Both the position numbers and the translations under genes were made by a program. Below the pieces are notes generated by a model. That model made no database searches and had not been told where the DNA came from. It saw nothing but the letters and a program-made list of their open reading frames with translations. 64,000 nucleotides of DNA from Trichomonas vaginalis G3 (Eukaryota > Parabasalia > Trichomonadida > Trichomonadidae): NCBI RefSeq assembly GCF_026262505.1, contig NC_067205.1:19093645-19157644 (forward strand), read 5' to 3'. Each line of letters opens with the position of its first letter. Position 1 is the stretch's first letter. Of this stretch, positions 11,054-25,632 are shown piece by piece.

Positions 11054-14000
11054 TATTTTGTCATGAAATCATTGAAGGAAACGAAACAACAATCATTCCA
11101 GACTTTTCAACATCTTTACCACTTATTCTTGACATTATGCAGATTGTTTTCTCCGATGGCAAACTTCAATCAACAGCTCAAGACTTAATTACAATTAACA
11201 ACTCACTTCTTGACTTGATTTGCTTCTTATTGACTAAGGATATTGATTGCAATTCCATTACAGAGTCATTGGGACTCTTCTTCTTCCATAATCTTTCAGA
11301 TCTTGGAAATGAAGAAATCGTACGATTCGTTTACACATTCCTTCGAACTATATCTAAGGTCAGACCCATAATTGCACATCCAATGTCTGCTACACGAGTT
11401 CAATGGATTTTCTTATCTCCATTATCTCTTTCTAAGCACTTCTTGATCAACATGACTAACAACATGAAACCATTATCAACGAACGCTATGTATTCACCTT
11501 ATTCTAAACTTACATCACAATTTTTTTGTTCGACACAACAATGTTTTGGGCGGTCGTGATCCAGACACATTTGCACTTTGTGCAGGCTTTTAGCTCGATT
11601 GTTATCTAACTTAGATGAGATTTGTTATAGTATTCGACAACGAATCGCATTTGCTTTATTCCCTCTTATTGATTTATGTTCTAATCATTTTGAATCCCCA
11701 TTATTTATGTCTAACAAACGAATGCAAATTGCATTGATTCCATTTGTTTTATTCTTAATCAAGAACAGTGAACAGAAGCAGTTATTATCATTCTTCCATT
11801 CATTATCTATCTCATTCAAGTGTCATTTCATTTCATTCCTTAAATTGACCGGAAAAATCATCATTGACACATTGGATGTCATCAAACCAACATATGAATG
11901 TCCACAAATTAACTTGAATCTTCTTGATTTGCTGACACATATTTACATCAAATTTTTGTTTGACGTCAAATCAGAATTAGGTGTTTGCATGAACGAAGTC
12001 ATCCAGTTAATTGAAGTTTTGTTGTGTCGATACCAACCAACAGATAACTACAAGTATTTGTATTTACTTTGTGATTCATTATTCGAATCATATCCATTAG
12101 AACGAAATTTCATCATCATGTCTACTAAATTAATTATGTACAAACAAGCAAAATCACGTGCATTGAGTACCGCATTGATTATTAACAGTTTCAAACAAGA
12201 TTACAATCGATATGAACAAGTTAATGTTTCCACACTTTCATTCATTGATGAATACGCAACAATTCTTTTAGAAAACAAAGTTTCAATGATTCCTATGTTT
12301 AAAGAATATATTTTGATAATTAAAGAACTTACACCAGACAATAAATCACTTAAAAGAAAGTTAGTGATCGAATGGATTCTGCTTTATCCATTGCAGATAT
12401 TGTTGAAAAAAAAGAATCATCAAAACAAGCATTGTCCATTCGTTGTCAACAATTAATGTCATTGGCTGATGAAAACATGGACTTTCCAAACATGCGCTTA
12501 AAGTGGTTGAGTGAATTAGTTCGTATCAATATCGAATCCGGTGATTATATCTCAGCGTTTGTTTCACAATTACATTGTACATGTTTAATTGCTACGGTTG
12601 TTGAACATCGTTCTAAACATGAAAAACTCGAAAATAAAAAGAAGAACGAACGATTGCCTAAACCACCCGGTTTCCATTTATCAACGACACAACCAATCAG
12701 AACAGCAAACAATGTCTATGATTACGGTCGATCTAGAACATATCAAGAATTCTTCTTCATTCCTTCAGTTCAAGTCGAAACTAAAGTTAAAGTTGATGCA
12801 GGGAATGCCGATGCCGAAATTTTGTTGTCTGATTTTAATGAAAATCTTTTGATTGAATATTTGAATTCATCTGTTTGGTTATGCGAAGAAGCACAGTTAT
12901 ATTATACATTGCGCGGTTTGTCATCAATGACATTACGTGTTCTTTATCAGAACCGCGATTACGGCCGGTCTAAAGAAATCTGTTCTAAATTGTCCAATTA
13001 TTTGTCTAGTATTTCTACAGGAAACACAGTTGGTGTCAGTGTTCCATTGTCATTCTTCATGGTAGAAAAAAGACAAGGCGGCAAGAAAGATCAACGAATA
13101 TACTGCTGCAAGAAGACGGAAACAATCCATTTTGTTCAACAACTGAAGAATCGCGAAGGAATTGTTTGTCCAACAGATTATTGCGATCATCATGAGGAAT
13201 GCAAAGGTGATGGTATTTGTTTGATCCAATTAGAGCCATCGGATGATAAAATCGAAGGTGATGAAGCTCCTCATTCATGGGATAAGTTCCGATCCGTTGT
13301 TTCTATCAATAAACAATCACAGAAATCATCTGAAGAACTGAAGAATCCTATTAAAACTCTTTACATCGAAACATCAGAAAAATTACCATTTTATCATCAA
13401 GGTGTTTCTATCAAGAAGATTGAGATCCAGGAAGTTCGTGTTAAAGAATTATGTGTTAATACATTGAACCGAGCATTCACATCTCTTGATCAACTTGTGA
13501 AAGACTTCGATCCATATCTTTCTATGCCCATTGGTGCATTCAAGGATTCACCAATGGTTATTTTCGGAAAAGATCTTTGTCGATACAAAGAAATGCTTTA
13601 TACAACATTGCAACATCCTAACTGTGCACGTGACTGTTTGAGTTTTATCAAACAAAAGTATCCAGAACTTCTTGAAGAAAACGTTTCTAAGTTCTCAGAA
13701 TGTCTTGTTAAAGCACTTAAACAACATCGAAGAGCAGTGAACGAACTTTTGATTGAATTTGAATCCGGTGACGAAATCGATGAAAAATCAAATCCGATCT
13801 GGATGATTGCACAGAAATGATCAACAAGTTCTGCAAAGACTTCGATGTTGATATGATTGACGATCAAACAGTTTATGAAGGTATTGTTGATCCAATGTCA
13901 TCATTTTGTGCATATGAAAATGATAATGAATAAAAACATAATATTTTTTTAATATTTTAAAGTTTTATTAAATGTGTTAAAGATCGCTGCATTAGTTTAC

Positions 14001-14284
14001 AACTTAACACCCGAAGATATTTTTCTCCTATGAAAGAATTGATATTTTTGGATTTATCTCTAAAATACAAACTACGCCAGACTTTCAAAATCATCCCTTT
14101 AATTTAGAATTAATTCCCAAGACTACTATAAACAGAATTTAATAATTTTTACAATATTTCTATTTGGTTTACAACATTATACATGAAGTTACCATTGACT
14201 ATGATCGATTGATATCATTATTATTTCTATATTTTTCTCGTTATTTGTTTGAAAAATGCAGAAGATATGAAAAATTATTAATTT

Positions 14285-15276
14285 TTATCGTTTAGTAATA
14301 AAACAAAATAGAAATATGATATTTACCAAATTCATGATATTTTTGAAAAAAAATTTTTTTTTTCTTCTTTGGTAAAAATAATAATACTATTTCAAGATTT
14401 CCTTCACATGGACGTAATCCAATGAATGTCAATTATTCAGAAATTGAACTTCTGTCTGATGTATCAACTGTTCCATCAGTGATAAATCAATACTACATCG
14501 ATGATATAAATCTGCCCATCCAACTGCTTTCAAATAATTTTCCTTTGTTAATCTGAGGATTGTTTTGGAAAGATGAATCGAAAATATCAAGTCTATCAGT
14601 TGTCGAAACAATTCCATAATATTCTGACTTTTGAGAATTATTTATATAATTACATCGGTCAATTCTTCCTGGACATGAAAAAATGAGTAATCAATGTCAG
14701 TTGCGTTTTAAATTCTCAAAATTACAAAATGAAACATTTACTGTTGATTTAACATATTGATAACCAAAACCTGGACATCGATCTGAAATACAGTTAGAAA
14801 TGTTTGTTTTTGAAAGAGATCCAAAACCATATTGCTGGCAAATCATACAATATACTGAACTATATCCTCCATTACAAATTGATCCTTGGAGGATTGTACT
14901 GTTGATTTTTCCTTTGAAATGAAGAAATTGGCCATATACAGTAGATTTACTTTCAAATGAACAGAATTTATCAATAATAATGGCAGTATTATTAGAATTT
15001 TCAATATATACTGTACCTGGACCTTTTGAAAAAACGTTTTCGCAAAGTAAAATCGAGTAATCATTTGTATTTTTGAATTTAAACTGCTCTATCTTGTAAG
15101 TTGATAAATTACAGATGTATGCAAAGCATTTGTTCTTCTGTTGCAGTGACTTGTTGAACTTCACCTGTAATGACTGAAGAAGGAGGATCAATTCCTTCAT
15201 AATAAAGACGCCAAATACTATTTGTAACTTCCTCACAATGAACATGTTTTCTAAAAGCAATTAATTTGAACTTGGT
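14285..15276 (-). pseudogene. Decayed cysteine-containing surface-protein gene (copy 2)
   Basis: Copy of the remnant at 5776-6778. The stretch 14697-15260 keeps a long frame with VENVFSKGPGTVYIENSNN-type beta-strand repeats, cysteines in CMICQQYGFGS and CISDRCPGFGYQ. These variants are shared with copy 4 but differ from copies 1 and 3. The C-terminal third carries many small losses. Confidence 0.5.
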
Positions 15277-15627
15277 TTAGAGCCAAAAAGACTCCCGAAT
15301 TAAATTTTAAAATGAAGGGGGTAACACCATATTGAACTTCCTTCCTATAATTCAAAATTAAAATTAATTTCAAGTACTAATTTTGAATGTTTGAATCATT
15401 CTATATTATCAGCAAAACAGCGGAGTTGAATTACAATATGAGCAATAACTTTTGAATAGAATATTCTTGATAAAGTGAAATGGGAGTGATTTTATATTAA
15501 GAATATAGGTTTTGCACAATCAAACTATATGAAATGGTTTAAATTTGGAGATTTCTGTAAGACAATATATTTTTTATAGAAGTTCATATAGAAAAATCAA
15601 ATGTAAATTTTTATTCAATAAGAAAAT

Positions 15628-17117
15628 TTAAACTTCTTCACCTACATCAGTATTTGTTGTTGATGATTTGTATTTTCGGATAACAATAAATGCAATAATA
15701 AATATTGCAATTTCAATAATAATACCAATAAATTCCAGAAATTGCACCAGCTGGAGCTTTATTACTAGAACTATTCTTCTGATTATCAGTACCTGAAGTT
15801 TCATTCGATGTTTGTGTTTTTGGTAACCATAATGGTTTCAAATTTCCATTATCATACTGAGGATAGCCTTCATTTGATATCTTTGGATCATCAAATTTAA
15901 AATCAGAAAGTTCGATCCTTCGTCAATTAATAAAATGTTAATATAGTTTGTATGACTACATGAATAAATCTCTGATTCCTTTAAATCTTTCTGATAGTAA
16001 TAATTCATTGTTATTATTTTTACAATAAATATGACTCCCTAGACTTACTTTGTGGTCCTATATAATATCTTACTTTCACTGAAAACGGTGAATAAGAATA
16101 GATATATTGATTTGTATTAGAAGACTCAAAATAATATGCTGATTGCATTTCGGAAATTGTGTTAACTGAATAATTATATTTGGAAGACCAAAATGATTTC
16201 TTTATGAAGAAAACTAATATATTTTGTGGTCCATTTGTTGATGAAAGAATCGATGAATCATCTGTGTAATTATCTTCGCGTTTGATCCTTCAGCATTTGA
16301 CATAACAACAATCTGTTCGCATTTTGTCATACAAATGACTTTTATCATTGTTGAATCAATTTTAAGTGTTTTAAGCTCATCTGAAAAAATGACTTCAACT
16401 TTTTTAGCATCTTTAAATGCAGGAAGACAACCATCAACATCGAATATTCCTGATATTTCATATTCAACACTTTTTTCCATATCAATATGAACACAAGTCC
16501 CATAATTTTCATGGATATCAGTAAAATATAGATTTCCTTGATAGTAACCATAACTTGATTGACTAATTCTTTTTACATAATGTGTTGGTTTATTTGCATA
16601 AGCAATTATTAAATGTGAGTTTGTTAATTGTGGCAATTCATAAGTAAAATCTTTAACATTGATAACTACACTTACATGCATATCAGATGAATAACGTTCT
16701 GAAATTCCATTATATTGAAGAACTAAATTTTGGCTGGCGACCTTTTATTCTAAGTAAAATTGATTTTTCATATTCATGTTCATTTTCATTTATTAATGAA
16801 TAAACAGGCTTCAATGGTTCTCCATTTTCGAGCATAAACATATTTGCATTTCTAAATACAGCAATTGTTATATATGAAGACCAAGCCCTAATTTGAATTG
16901 TTTTTACTTCATCGTTTGTAAATTGAAGAGTTAATTCATCATCAGATACATATGGAGGCAATACAGCATCAATTTGTCTGATATCTCTTGCTTCATTCAT
17001 TTTATTTGTTGATTTAATTTTTTGTTTATGCATACCCCGAGACGGATTTATTGAATGCAGTATCCGTGTATAATTTTCTTCGATCGATGACGAATGATGA
17101 AATAGTAGGTGAAGCAT
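15628..17117 (-). pseudogene. Type I membrane surface protein, frameshifted (copy 2)
   Basis: Same gene as at 24144-25632. Here the central part keeps the frame past FDVDGCLPAFKDAKKVEVIFSDELKTLKI, which is shifted in copies 1 and 3. Shifts remain near 16290, 15990, 15922, 15730 and 16732. The start ATG is at 17117. Confidence 0.6.
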
Positions 17118-18255
17118 CAAAAATTTTAAAATACGTGATTATATCAAAATTCTGAAAGCGCCGTTATAATTGAAAACTACAATCTATAAATTAATGAAAT
17201 TATAATGAAGAATGCTTTTATAAATATTTTTCAGATTCAGATTCAGATTTTAAAGGAATTTACGATATCGTATCGTAAAACTGGAATTCGGATCAAAGAA
17301 AAAAAACAATTGAGTTTATCTTAGATCATAAGGAATAATTTTATTTATTCAGATGATGAAAATATCTATATTAACGAAGCAAAGAGAAAATGTTCACATA
17401 CTTATGCTTATAAGGCGTTAATCTTTACGAATCAAATTGAGCTTACATTTAATAGGAGATTATATCAAATCAGCTAGGTCAATCTTATAAGTATGTATCA
17501 AAATGTTTTATCCAATCATCACAATTCGCGATATTTGGACTACGTTGAATCTTAAATCAGGAAAAGTTTACTTCAAAGCTTGCGTATGTGAGAAACCAAA
17601 CTACAAAAGATTATAGACTCTCAAAATAATCATAAACAAGAATTGCACAGGTCTTACAGATTTTTATGTTTCTCCGATGTTCAATGGCAATCCAAAACAC
17701 CCATTCCCAGATTTCATACCGATCGTCCCTACAGAAAACATCTTAAAGTGTCATTTGCTGATTCAATTTTATCATGTTGAAGAAAATTCTAAGATCAAAG
17801 AGAAAGCGATCGATACAGCAGTTATTCCATTAAGTTGCATCTCAGGTAATAACAATACATCTGTAGAAGTCGAGCTTTTCGCAGAAGCAGGCAAAGTTTC
17901 TAAAGATGCCAACGTAACTCTGCAAACACCAAAGAAATCAGAAGGTTTGTCATTACAGATCACTATCCCTCCATTCTACTTCCCTCCTCAAAACATGGCT
18001 ACCGCATTGACTGATAATTTCGATATTCCAAGTTTGTCTGGAGTTGACGAGTCATATGCTGATCTTTACATCATCCCTCTTTTCTGCCGACTTATTAAGA
18101 AGCGCGATTCTAAAGTTCTCCCAACATTGGTTAAATTATTGATCACATTTGGCGATGGCGGTAGAACATCACTTCGAAAGTGGTTGTTCAATCATTTCGA
18201 TCCACAAACAATTGGTGATGACTTCCCAACATTCTATCCAGAAGCGATTAAAGTA

Positions 18256-19557
18256 TAGGGTGTCCAAAGGTGCGTTTAGCACAGCGCTCTATATGAGACT
18301 ATTAAAGGAGATATATGCTGATTATAAATATATAATAAAAAATATGAATATATGTATATGATGAGTATGTTGTATTTTGGCGCCATGCCGGGATATAAAA
18401 TGAATTTTGAGACAGGAGGCGGTTTCGCGGGAAATTTTGGCGGGATTTTTTCATTTTTTTAATGAATCATAAAGAAAACATCCTCGCTCTTGCAAAAAAA
18501 TGCAAAGACTGTAAAAAAATCTACGAGATATTGGTAAAATGCTTCGGTATGGATGCTCCTAGCTATTCCACTGTAATGTATCATGTTAGGATGTATCACT
18601 TCATGAACAAAAAGGCGCCCATCATAAAAATTGACAAAAAATCGCCGGATCAAAGAAAATCAAAGCAATTCTTCAAGCGCTAGATGAAGACCCAAGAGCA
18701 TCACTCAGAAGGATAGAGGAGATGACAAAGATACCACGTACAACAGTCAGTTATTATCTGCACAATTATTTGAACTACAAACTAGCGTATACACGTTGGG
18801 TTCCGCACAACCTTAATTCAGTTCAAAAAAAATCTAGAGTCCAATCTTCGAAAGAGCTCCTCTCTATATTGGGTGCGTATCAATCCAAGAAGTTTCGCTT
18901 TTTAGTAACAGGGGACGAGTCTTGGTTTCAATATGCAACAGAAGCCAAAATCATGTGGATCCCGAAGGATGAAAATCCGCAAACATTCCCGAAGAAAAAA
19001 ATTGACACACCAATGATGATGTTGTCGGTTTTTTGGGGCGTGAATGGCATCATCGCAATTGATATTCTTCAAAAACCTAATACGATGAATGCTCAGTATC
19101 TAATTGACAATGTTCTTACTCAAATTATCAATTCTGATGAGTTTGAGAAATCCAAACAACAAAAACAAAAGTTTGCAATTCATTTTGATAATTCAAGAGT
19201 TCACAAAAGTCATAAGGTAATGAATTACTTGGTGGAAAACAATGTCAAAGTTGTTCCAAACCCAATTTATTCACCTGATATTGCACCCTCTGACTTTTAT
19301 TTATTCGGCACGCTAAAAAAGAGAGCTGAAGGACGCGAATTCGCGAGTCCAGATGATCTTGAAAATTTTGTAAGAGAGCAATTTGAGCAATTTTCTCATG
19401 ATGATTTAAAGCGTGTCTTTGAAGCCTGGATCGATCGCTGCGAACGCGTGATTGAATCCAATGGTGATTATATTTAAATAAACTTTATATATATGTAACT
19501 TGTTTATTTCTATTCGCAGTATTCAGGTTTGTGCTAAACACACCTTTGGACACCCTA
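18256..19557 (+). mobile_element. Mariner DNA transposon (copy 3)
   Basis: 1302-bp copy with the same ends, the same TA duplication (18254-18255, 19558-19559) and the same host position. It differs from copy 1 by one lost base in the transposase gene. Confidence 0.95.
18462..19477 (+). pseudogene. Mariner transposase, one frameshift (copy 3)
   Basis: As at 1446-2462, but one A is missing from the run near 18656 (RKIKAIL becomes RKSKQFF). This separates the first 67 residues of the DNA-binding part from the intact catalytic part (18722-19477). All three catalytic aspartates and the WVPHNL motif are present in the second part. Confidence 0.9.
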
Positions 19558-22500
19558 TATTTTGTCATGAAATCATTGAAGGAAAGATCGAAACAACAAT
19601 CATTCCAGACTTTTCAACATCTTTACCACTTATTCTTGACATTATGCAGATTGTTTTCTCCGATGGCAAACTTCAATCAACAGCTCAAGACTTAATTACA
19701 ATTAACAACTCACTTCTTGACTTGATTTGCTTCTTATTGACTAAGGATATTGATTGCAATTCCATTACAGAGTCATTGGGACTCTTCTTCTTCCATAATC
19801 TTTCAGATCTTGGAAATGAAGAAATCGTACGATTCGTTTACACATATTCCTTCGAACTATATCTAAGGTCAGACCCATAATTGCACATCCAATGTCTGCT
19901 ACACGAGTTCAATGGATTTTCTTATCTCCATTATCTCTTTCTAAGCACTTCTTGATCAACATGACTAACAACATGAAACCATTATCAACGAACGCTATGT
20001 ATTCACCTTATTCTAAACTTACATCACAATTTTTGTTGTCGACACAACAATGTTTTGGCGGTCGTGATCCCGACACATTTGCACTTTGTGCAGGCTTTTT
20101 AGCTCGATTGTTATCTAACTTAGATGAGATTTGTTATAGTATTCGACAACGAATCGCATTTGCTTTATTCCCTCTTATTGATTTATGTTCTAATCATTTT
20201 GAATCCCCATTATTTATGTCTAACAAACGAATGCAAATTGCATTGATTCCATTTGTTTTATTCTTAATCAAGAACAGTGAACAGAAGCAGTTATTATCAT
20301 TCTTCCATTCATTATCTATCTCATTCAAGTGTCATTTCATTTCATTCCTTAAATTGACCGGAAAAATCATCATTGACACATTGGATGTCATCAAACCAAC
20401 ATATGAATGTCCACAAATTAACTTGAATCTTCTTGATTTGCTGACACATATTTACATCAAATTTTTGTTTGACGTCAAATCAGAATTAGGTGTTTGCATG
20501 AACGAAGTCATCCAGTTAATTGAAGTTTTGTTGTGTCGATACCAACCAACAGATAACTACAAGTATTTGTATTTACTTTGTGATTCATTATTCGAATCAT
20601 ATCCATTAGAACGTAATTTCATCATCATGTCTACTAAATTAATTATGTACAAACAAGCAAAATCACGTGCATTGAGTACCGCATTGATTATTAACAGTTT
20701 CAAACAAGATTACAATCGATATGAACAAGTTAATGTTTCCACACTTTCATTCATTGATGAATACGCAACAATTCTTTTAGAAAACAAAGTTTCAATGATT
20801 CCTATGTTTAAAGAATATATTTTGATAATTAAAGAACTTACACCAGACAATAAATCACTTAAAAAGAAAGTTAGTGATCGAATGGATTCTGCTTTATCCA
20901 TTGCAGATATTGTTGAAAAACAGAAATCATCAAAACAAGCATTGTCCATTCGTTGTCAACAATTAATGTCATTGGCTGATGAAAACATGGACTTTCCAAA
21001 CATGCGCTTAAAGTGGTTGAGTGAATTAGTTCGTATCAATATCGAATCCGGTGATTATATCTCAGCGTTTGTTTCACAATTACATTGTACATGTTTAATT
21101 GCTACGGTTGTTGAACATCGTTCTAAACATGAAAAACTCGAAAATAAAAAGAAGAACGAACGATTGCCTAAACCACCCGGTTTCCATTTATCAACGACAC
21201 AACCAATCAGAACGGCAAACAATGTCTATGATTACGGCCGATCTAGAACATATCAAGAATTCTTCTTCATTCCTTCAGTTCAAGTCGAAACTAAAGTTAA
21301 AGTTGATGCAGGGAATGCCGATGCCGAAATTTTGTTGTCTGATTTTAATGAAAATCTTTTGATTGAATATTTGAATTCATCTGTTTGGTTATGCGAAGAA
21401 GCACAGTTATATTATACATTGCGCGGTTTGTCATCAATGGCATTACGTGTTCTTTATCAGAACCGCGATTACGGCCGGTCTAAAGAAATCTGTTCTAAAT
21501 TGTCCAATTATTTGTCTAGTATTTCTACAGGAAACACAGTTGGTGTCAGTGTTCCATTGTCATTCTTCATGGTTGAAAAGACAAGGCGGCAAGAAAGATC
21601 AACGAATATACTGCTGCAAGAAGACGGAAACAATCCATTTTGTTCAACAACTGAAGAATCGCGAAGGAATTGTTTGTCCAACAGATTATTGCGATCATCA
21701 TGAGGAATGCAAAGGTGATGGTATTTGTTTGATCCAATTAGAGCCATCGGATGATAAAATCGAAGGTGATGAAGCTCCTCATTCATGGGATAAGTTCCGA
21801 TCAGTTGTTTCTATCAATAAACAATCACAGAAATCATCTGAAGAACTGAAGAATCCTATTAAAACTCTTTACATCGAAACATCAGAAAAATTACCATTTT
21901 ATCATCAAGGTGTTTCTATCAAGAAGATCGAGATCCAGGAAGTTCGTGTTAAAGAATTATGTGTTAATACATTGAACCGAGCATTCACATCTCTTGATCA
22001 ACTTGTGAAAGACTTCGATCCATATCTTTCTATGCCCATTGGTGCATTCAAGGATTCACCAATGGTTATTTTCGGAAAAGATCTTTGTCGATACAAAGAA
22101 ATGCTTTATACAACATTGCAACATCCTAACTGTGCACGTGACTGTTTGAGTTTTATCAAACAAAAGTATCCAGAACTTCTTGAAGAAAACGTTTCTAAGT
22201 TCTCAGAATGTCTTGTTAAAGCACTTAAACAACATCGAAGAGCAGTGAACGAACTTTTGATTGAATTTGAATCCGGTGACGAAATCGATAAAATCAAATC
22301 CGATCTGGATGATTGCACAGAAATGATCAACAAGTTCTGCAAAGACTTCGAAGTTGATATGATTGACGATCAAACAGTTTATGAAGGTATTGTTGATCCA
22401 ATGTCATCATTTTGTGCATATGAAAATGAGTATGATTAAAAACATAATATTTTTTTTAATATTTTAAAGTTTATTATAATGTGTTAAAAGATCACTGCCT

Positions 22501-22792
22501 TAGTTTACAACTTAACACCCGAAGATATTTTTCTCTATGAAAGAATTGATATTTTTGGATTTATCTCTAAAATACAAACTACGCCAGACTTTCAAAATCA
22601 TCCCTTTAATTTAGAATTAATTCCCAAGACTACTATAAACAGAATTTAATAATTTTTACAATATTTCTATTTGGTTTACAACATTATACATGAAGTTACC
22701 ATTGACTATGATCGAATTGATATCATTATTATTTCTATATTTTTCTCGTTATTTGTTTAAAAAATGCAGAAGATATGAAAAATTATTAATTT

Positions 22793-23790
22793 TTATGTAG
22801 TAATAAACAAAAATAGAAATATGATATTTACCAAAAAGAAAATTTATACATTTAAAATGACAAGAACAAATTTTATTTTCTTTCTTTGGAACAAATAATA
22901 ATTATTTTCAAGATTTCCTTCACATGGACTTAATCCATGAATGTCAAATTATTCTTAAATGAAACTTCTCCTTTTTCTGATGTATCAACTGTTCCATCAG
23001 TTGATAAATCATCAATACTACATTGATGTATATAAATATGCCCATCCCAATTTGTTTCAAATAATTTTCCTCTGTTAATCTGAGGATTGTTTTGGAAAGA
23101 TGAATCGAAAAATATCAAGTCTATTAACGAAACACATTCCAATTTTTCTGATTTGAGAATTATTTATATAATTACATCGGTCAATTCTTCCTGGACTATC
23201 AAAAATAAGTAATCAATCCGTCAGTTGCTTTAAATTCTCAAAATTACAAAATGAAACATTTACTGTTGATTCAACATAAGCATAACAAAAACCTGGATTT
23301 TGATATGTAATACAGTTAGAAATGTTTGTTTTTGAAAGTGATCCAAAACCATATTTTGGTAAATCATACATCTGAACTATTCCTCCATTACAAATTGATC
23401 CTTGGAGGATTGTACTGTTGATTTTTCCTTTGAAATGAAGAAATTGGCCATATAACAGTAGATTTACTTTCAAATGAACAGAATTTATCAATAATAATGG
23501 CAGTATTATTAGAATTTTCAATATATACTGTACCTGGACCTTTTGAAAAAACGTTTTCGCAAAGTAAAATCGAGTAATCTTTTGTATTTTCGAATTTAAC
23601 TGCTCTATCTTGTAAGTTGATAAATTTACAGATGTATGCAAAGCATTTGCTTCTGTTGTAGGACTTGTTGGTTTTCACCTGTAATGACTGAAGAAGGAGG
23701 ATCAATTCCTTCATAATAAAGACGCCAAATACTATTTGTAACTTCTTCACAATGAACATGTTTTCTAAAAGCAATTAATTTGAACTTGGT
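22793..23790 (-). pseudogene. Decayed cysteine-containing surface-protein gene (copy 3)
   Basis: Copy of the remnant at 5776-6778. Variants such as NISNCITYQNPGFCYAYVE and NSKIQKITRF are specific to it. The last codons differ (the arginine codon before the stop is lost). Broken over at least three frames. Confidence 0.5.
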
Positions 23791-24143
23791 TTAGAGCCAA
23801 AAAGACTCCCGAATTAAATTTTAAAAATGAAAGGGGGTAACACCATATTGAACTTCCTTCCTATAATTCAAAATTAAAATTAATTTCAAGTACTAATTTT
23901 GAATGTTTGAATCATTCTATATTATCAGCAAAACAGCGGAGTTGAATTACAATATGGGCAATAACTTTTGAATAGAATATTCTTGATAAAGTGAAATGGG
24001 AGTGAATTTATATTAAGAATATAGGTTTTGCACAATCAAACTATATGAAATGGTTTAAATTTGGAGATTTCTGTAAGACAATATATTTTTTATAGAAGTT
24101 CATATAGAAAAATCAAATGTAAATTTTTATTCAATAAGAAAAT

Positions 24144-25632
24144 TTAAACTTCTTCACCTACATCAGTATTTGTTGTTGATGATTTGTATTTTCGGATAAC
24201 AATAAATGCAATAATAAATATTGCAATTTCAATAATAATACCAATGACGATTCCAGAAATTGCACCAGCTGGAGCTTTATTACTAGAACTATTCTTCTGA
24301 TTATCAGTACCTGAAGTTTCATTCGATGTTTGTGTTTTTGGTAACCATAATGGCTTCAAATTTCCATTATCATACTGAGGATAGCCTTCATTTGATATCT
24401 TTGGATCATCAAATTTAAAATCAGAAAGTTCGATCCTTCCGTCAATTAATAAAATGTTAATATAGTTTGTATGACTACATGAATAAATCTCTGATTCCTT
24501 TAAATCTTCTGATAGTAATAATTCATTGTTATTATTTTTACAATAAATATGACTCCTAGACTTACTTTGTGGTCCTATATAATATCTTACTTTCACTGAA
24601 AACGGTGAGTAAGAATAGATATATTGATTTGTATTAGAAGACTCAAAATAATATGCTGATTGCATTTCGGAAATTGTGTTAACTGAATAATTATATTTGG
24701 AAGACCAAAATGATTTCTTTATGAAGAAAACTAATATATTTTGTGGTCCATTTGTTGATGAAAGAATCGATGAATCATCTGTGTAATTATCTTCGCGTTT
24801 GATCCCTTCAGCATTTGACATAACAACAATCTGTTCGCATTTTGTCATACAAATGACTTTTATCATTGTTGAATCAATTTTAAGTGTTTTAAGTCATCTG
24901 AAAAAATGACTTCAACTTTTTTAGCATCTTTAAATGCAGGAAGACAACCATCAACATCAATATTCCTGATATTTCATATTCAACACTTTTTTCCATATCA
25001 ATATGAACACAAGTCCCATAATTTTCATGGATATCAGTAAAATATAGATTTCCTTGATAGTAACCATAACTTGATTGACTAATTCTTTTTACATAATGTG
25101 TTGGTTTATTTGCATAAGCAATTATTAAATGTGAGTTTGTTAATTGTGGCAATTCATAAGTAAAATCTTTAACATTGATAACTACACTTACATGCATATC
25201 AGATGAATAACGTTCCGAAATTCCATTATATTGAAGAACTAAATTTGGCTGGCGACCTTTTATTCTAAGTAAAATTGATTTTTCATATTCATGTTCATTT
25301 TCATTTATTAATGAATAAACAGGCTTCAATGGTTCTCCATTTTCGAGCATAAACATATTTGCATTTCTAAATACAGCAATTGTTATATATGAAGACCAAG
25401 CCCTAATTTGAATTGTTTTTACTTCATCGTTTGTAAATTGAAGAGTTAATTCATCATCAGATACATATGGAGGCAATACAGCATCAATTTGTCTGATATC
25501 TCTTGCTTCATTCATTTTATTTGTTGATTTAATTTTTTGTTTATGCATACCCCGAGACGGATTTATTGAATGCAGTATCCGTGTATAATTTTCTTCGATC
25601 GATGACGAATGATGAAATAGTAGGTGAAGCAT
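24144..25632 (-). pseudogene. Type I membrane surface protein, near-intact reference copy
   Basis: The consensus of the copies is about 496 residues. The N-terminus (MLHLLFHHSSS) is only weakly signal-like. A long ectodomain rich in N, S and Y has few cysteines and potential N-glycosylation sites (NYS, NSS, NET). A linker of N/S/T residues leads to one strong membrane helix (AISGIVIGIIIEIAIFIIAF) and a 17-residue cytoplasmic tail ending TNTDVGEEV. That order fits a cell-surface protein with its C-terminus inside. One base is missing near 24893 and another near 24958, which split the frame. I do not recognise the ectodomain. It is convergent with the remnant gene and divergent from the next DOCK. 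Confidence 0.6.

Larger units (their letters stand above)
9001..13933 (+). pseudogene. DOCK-family exchange factor, interrupted by mariner (copy 2)
   Basis: Same gene as at 487-5419. Exon sequence lies at 9001-9753 and 11056-13933 around the mariner. The shared TAG in the DHR-1 region is present. Indels lie near 9465-9500 (two that cancel, changing about ten residues), 11525-11590, 12355 and 13780. Between 12372 and 13820 this copy keeps one open frame of 482 residues through the DHR-2 start, where the other copies are shifted, and so shows the probable ancestral reading (MVEKRQGGKKDQ). It ends ENDNE instead of ENEYD. Confidence 0.7.
8516..17016. repeat. 8.5-kb tandem unit, copy 2
   Basis: Second unit, 8501 bases. 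It shows the most base substitutions of the array in the DOCK region (for example CGAAAT for CGTAAT near 12105 and CGATGTTGAT near 13843), besides short indels. In its last third it shares marker bases with copy 4 rather than with copies 1 and 3. Confidence 0.95.
17503..22439 (+). pseudogene. DOCK-family exchange factor, interrupted by mariner (copy 3)
   Basis: Same gene as at 487-5419, exon parts 17503-18255 and 19560-22439. Only two shifts were seen after the mariner: a two-base gain near 19845 (VRFVYTYSFE) and a change in an A-run near 21580. So this is the least damaged copy, with 19892-21580 and 21580-22439 open in their frames. The TAG in the DHR-1 region is shared with the other copies. 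Confidence 0.7.
17017..25531. repeat. 8.5-kb tandem unit, copy 3
   Basis: Third unit, 8515 bases, closest to copy 1. It shares with copy 1 the bases GCCTTAG after the DOCK gene and ATCGAATTG in the intergenic stretch, where copies 2 and 4 share GCATTAG and ATCGATTG. Confidence 0.95.
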
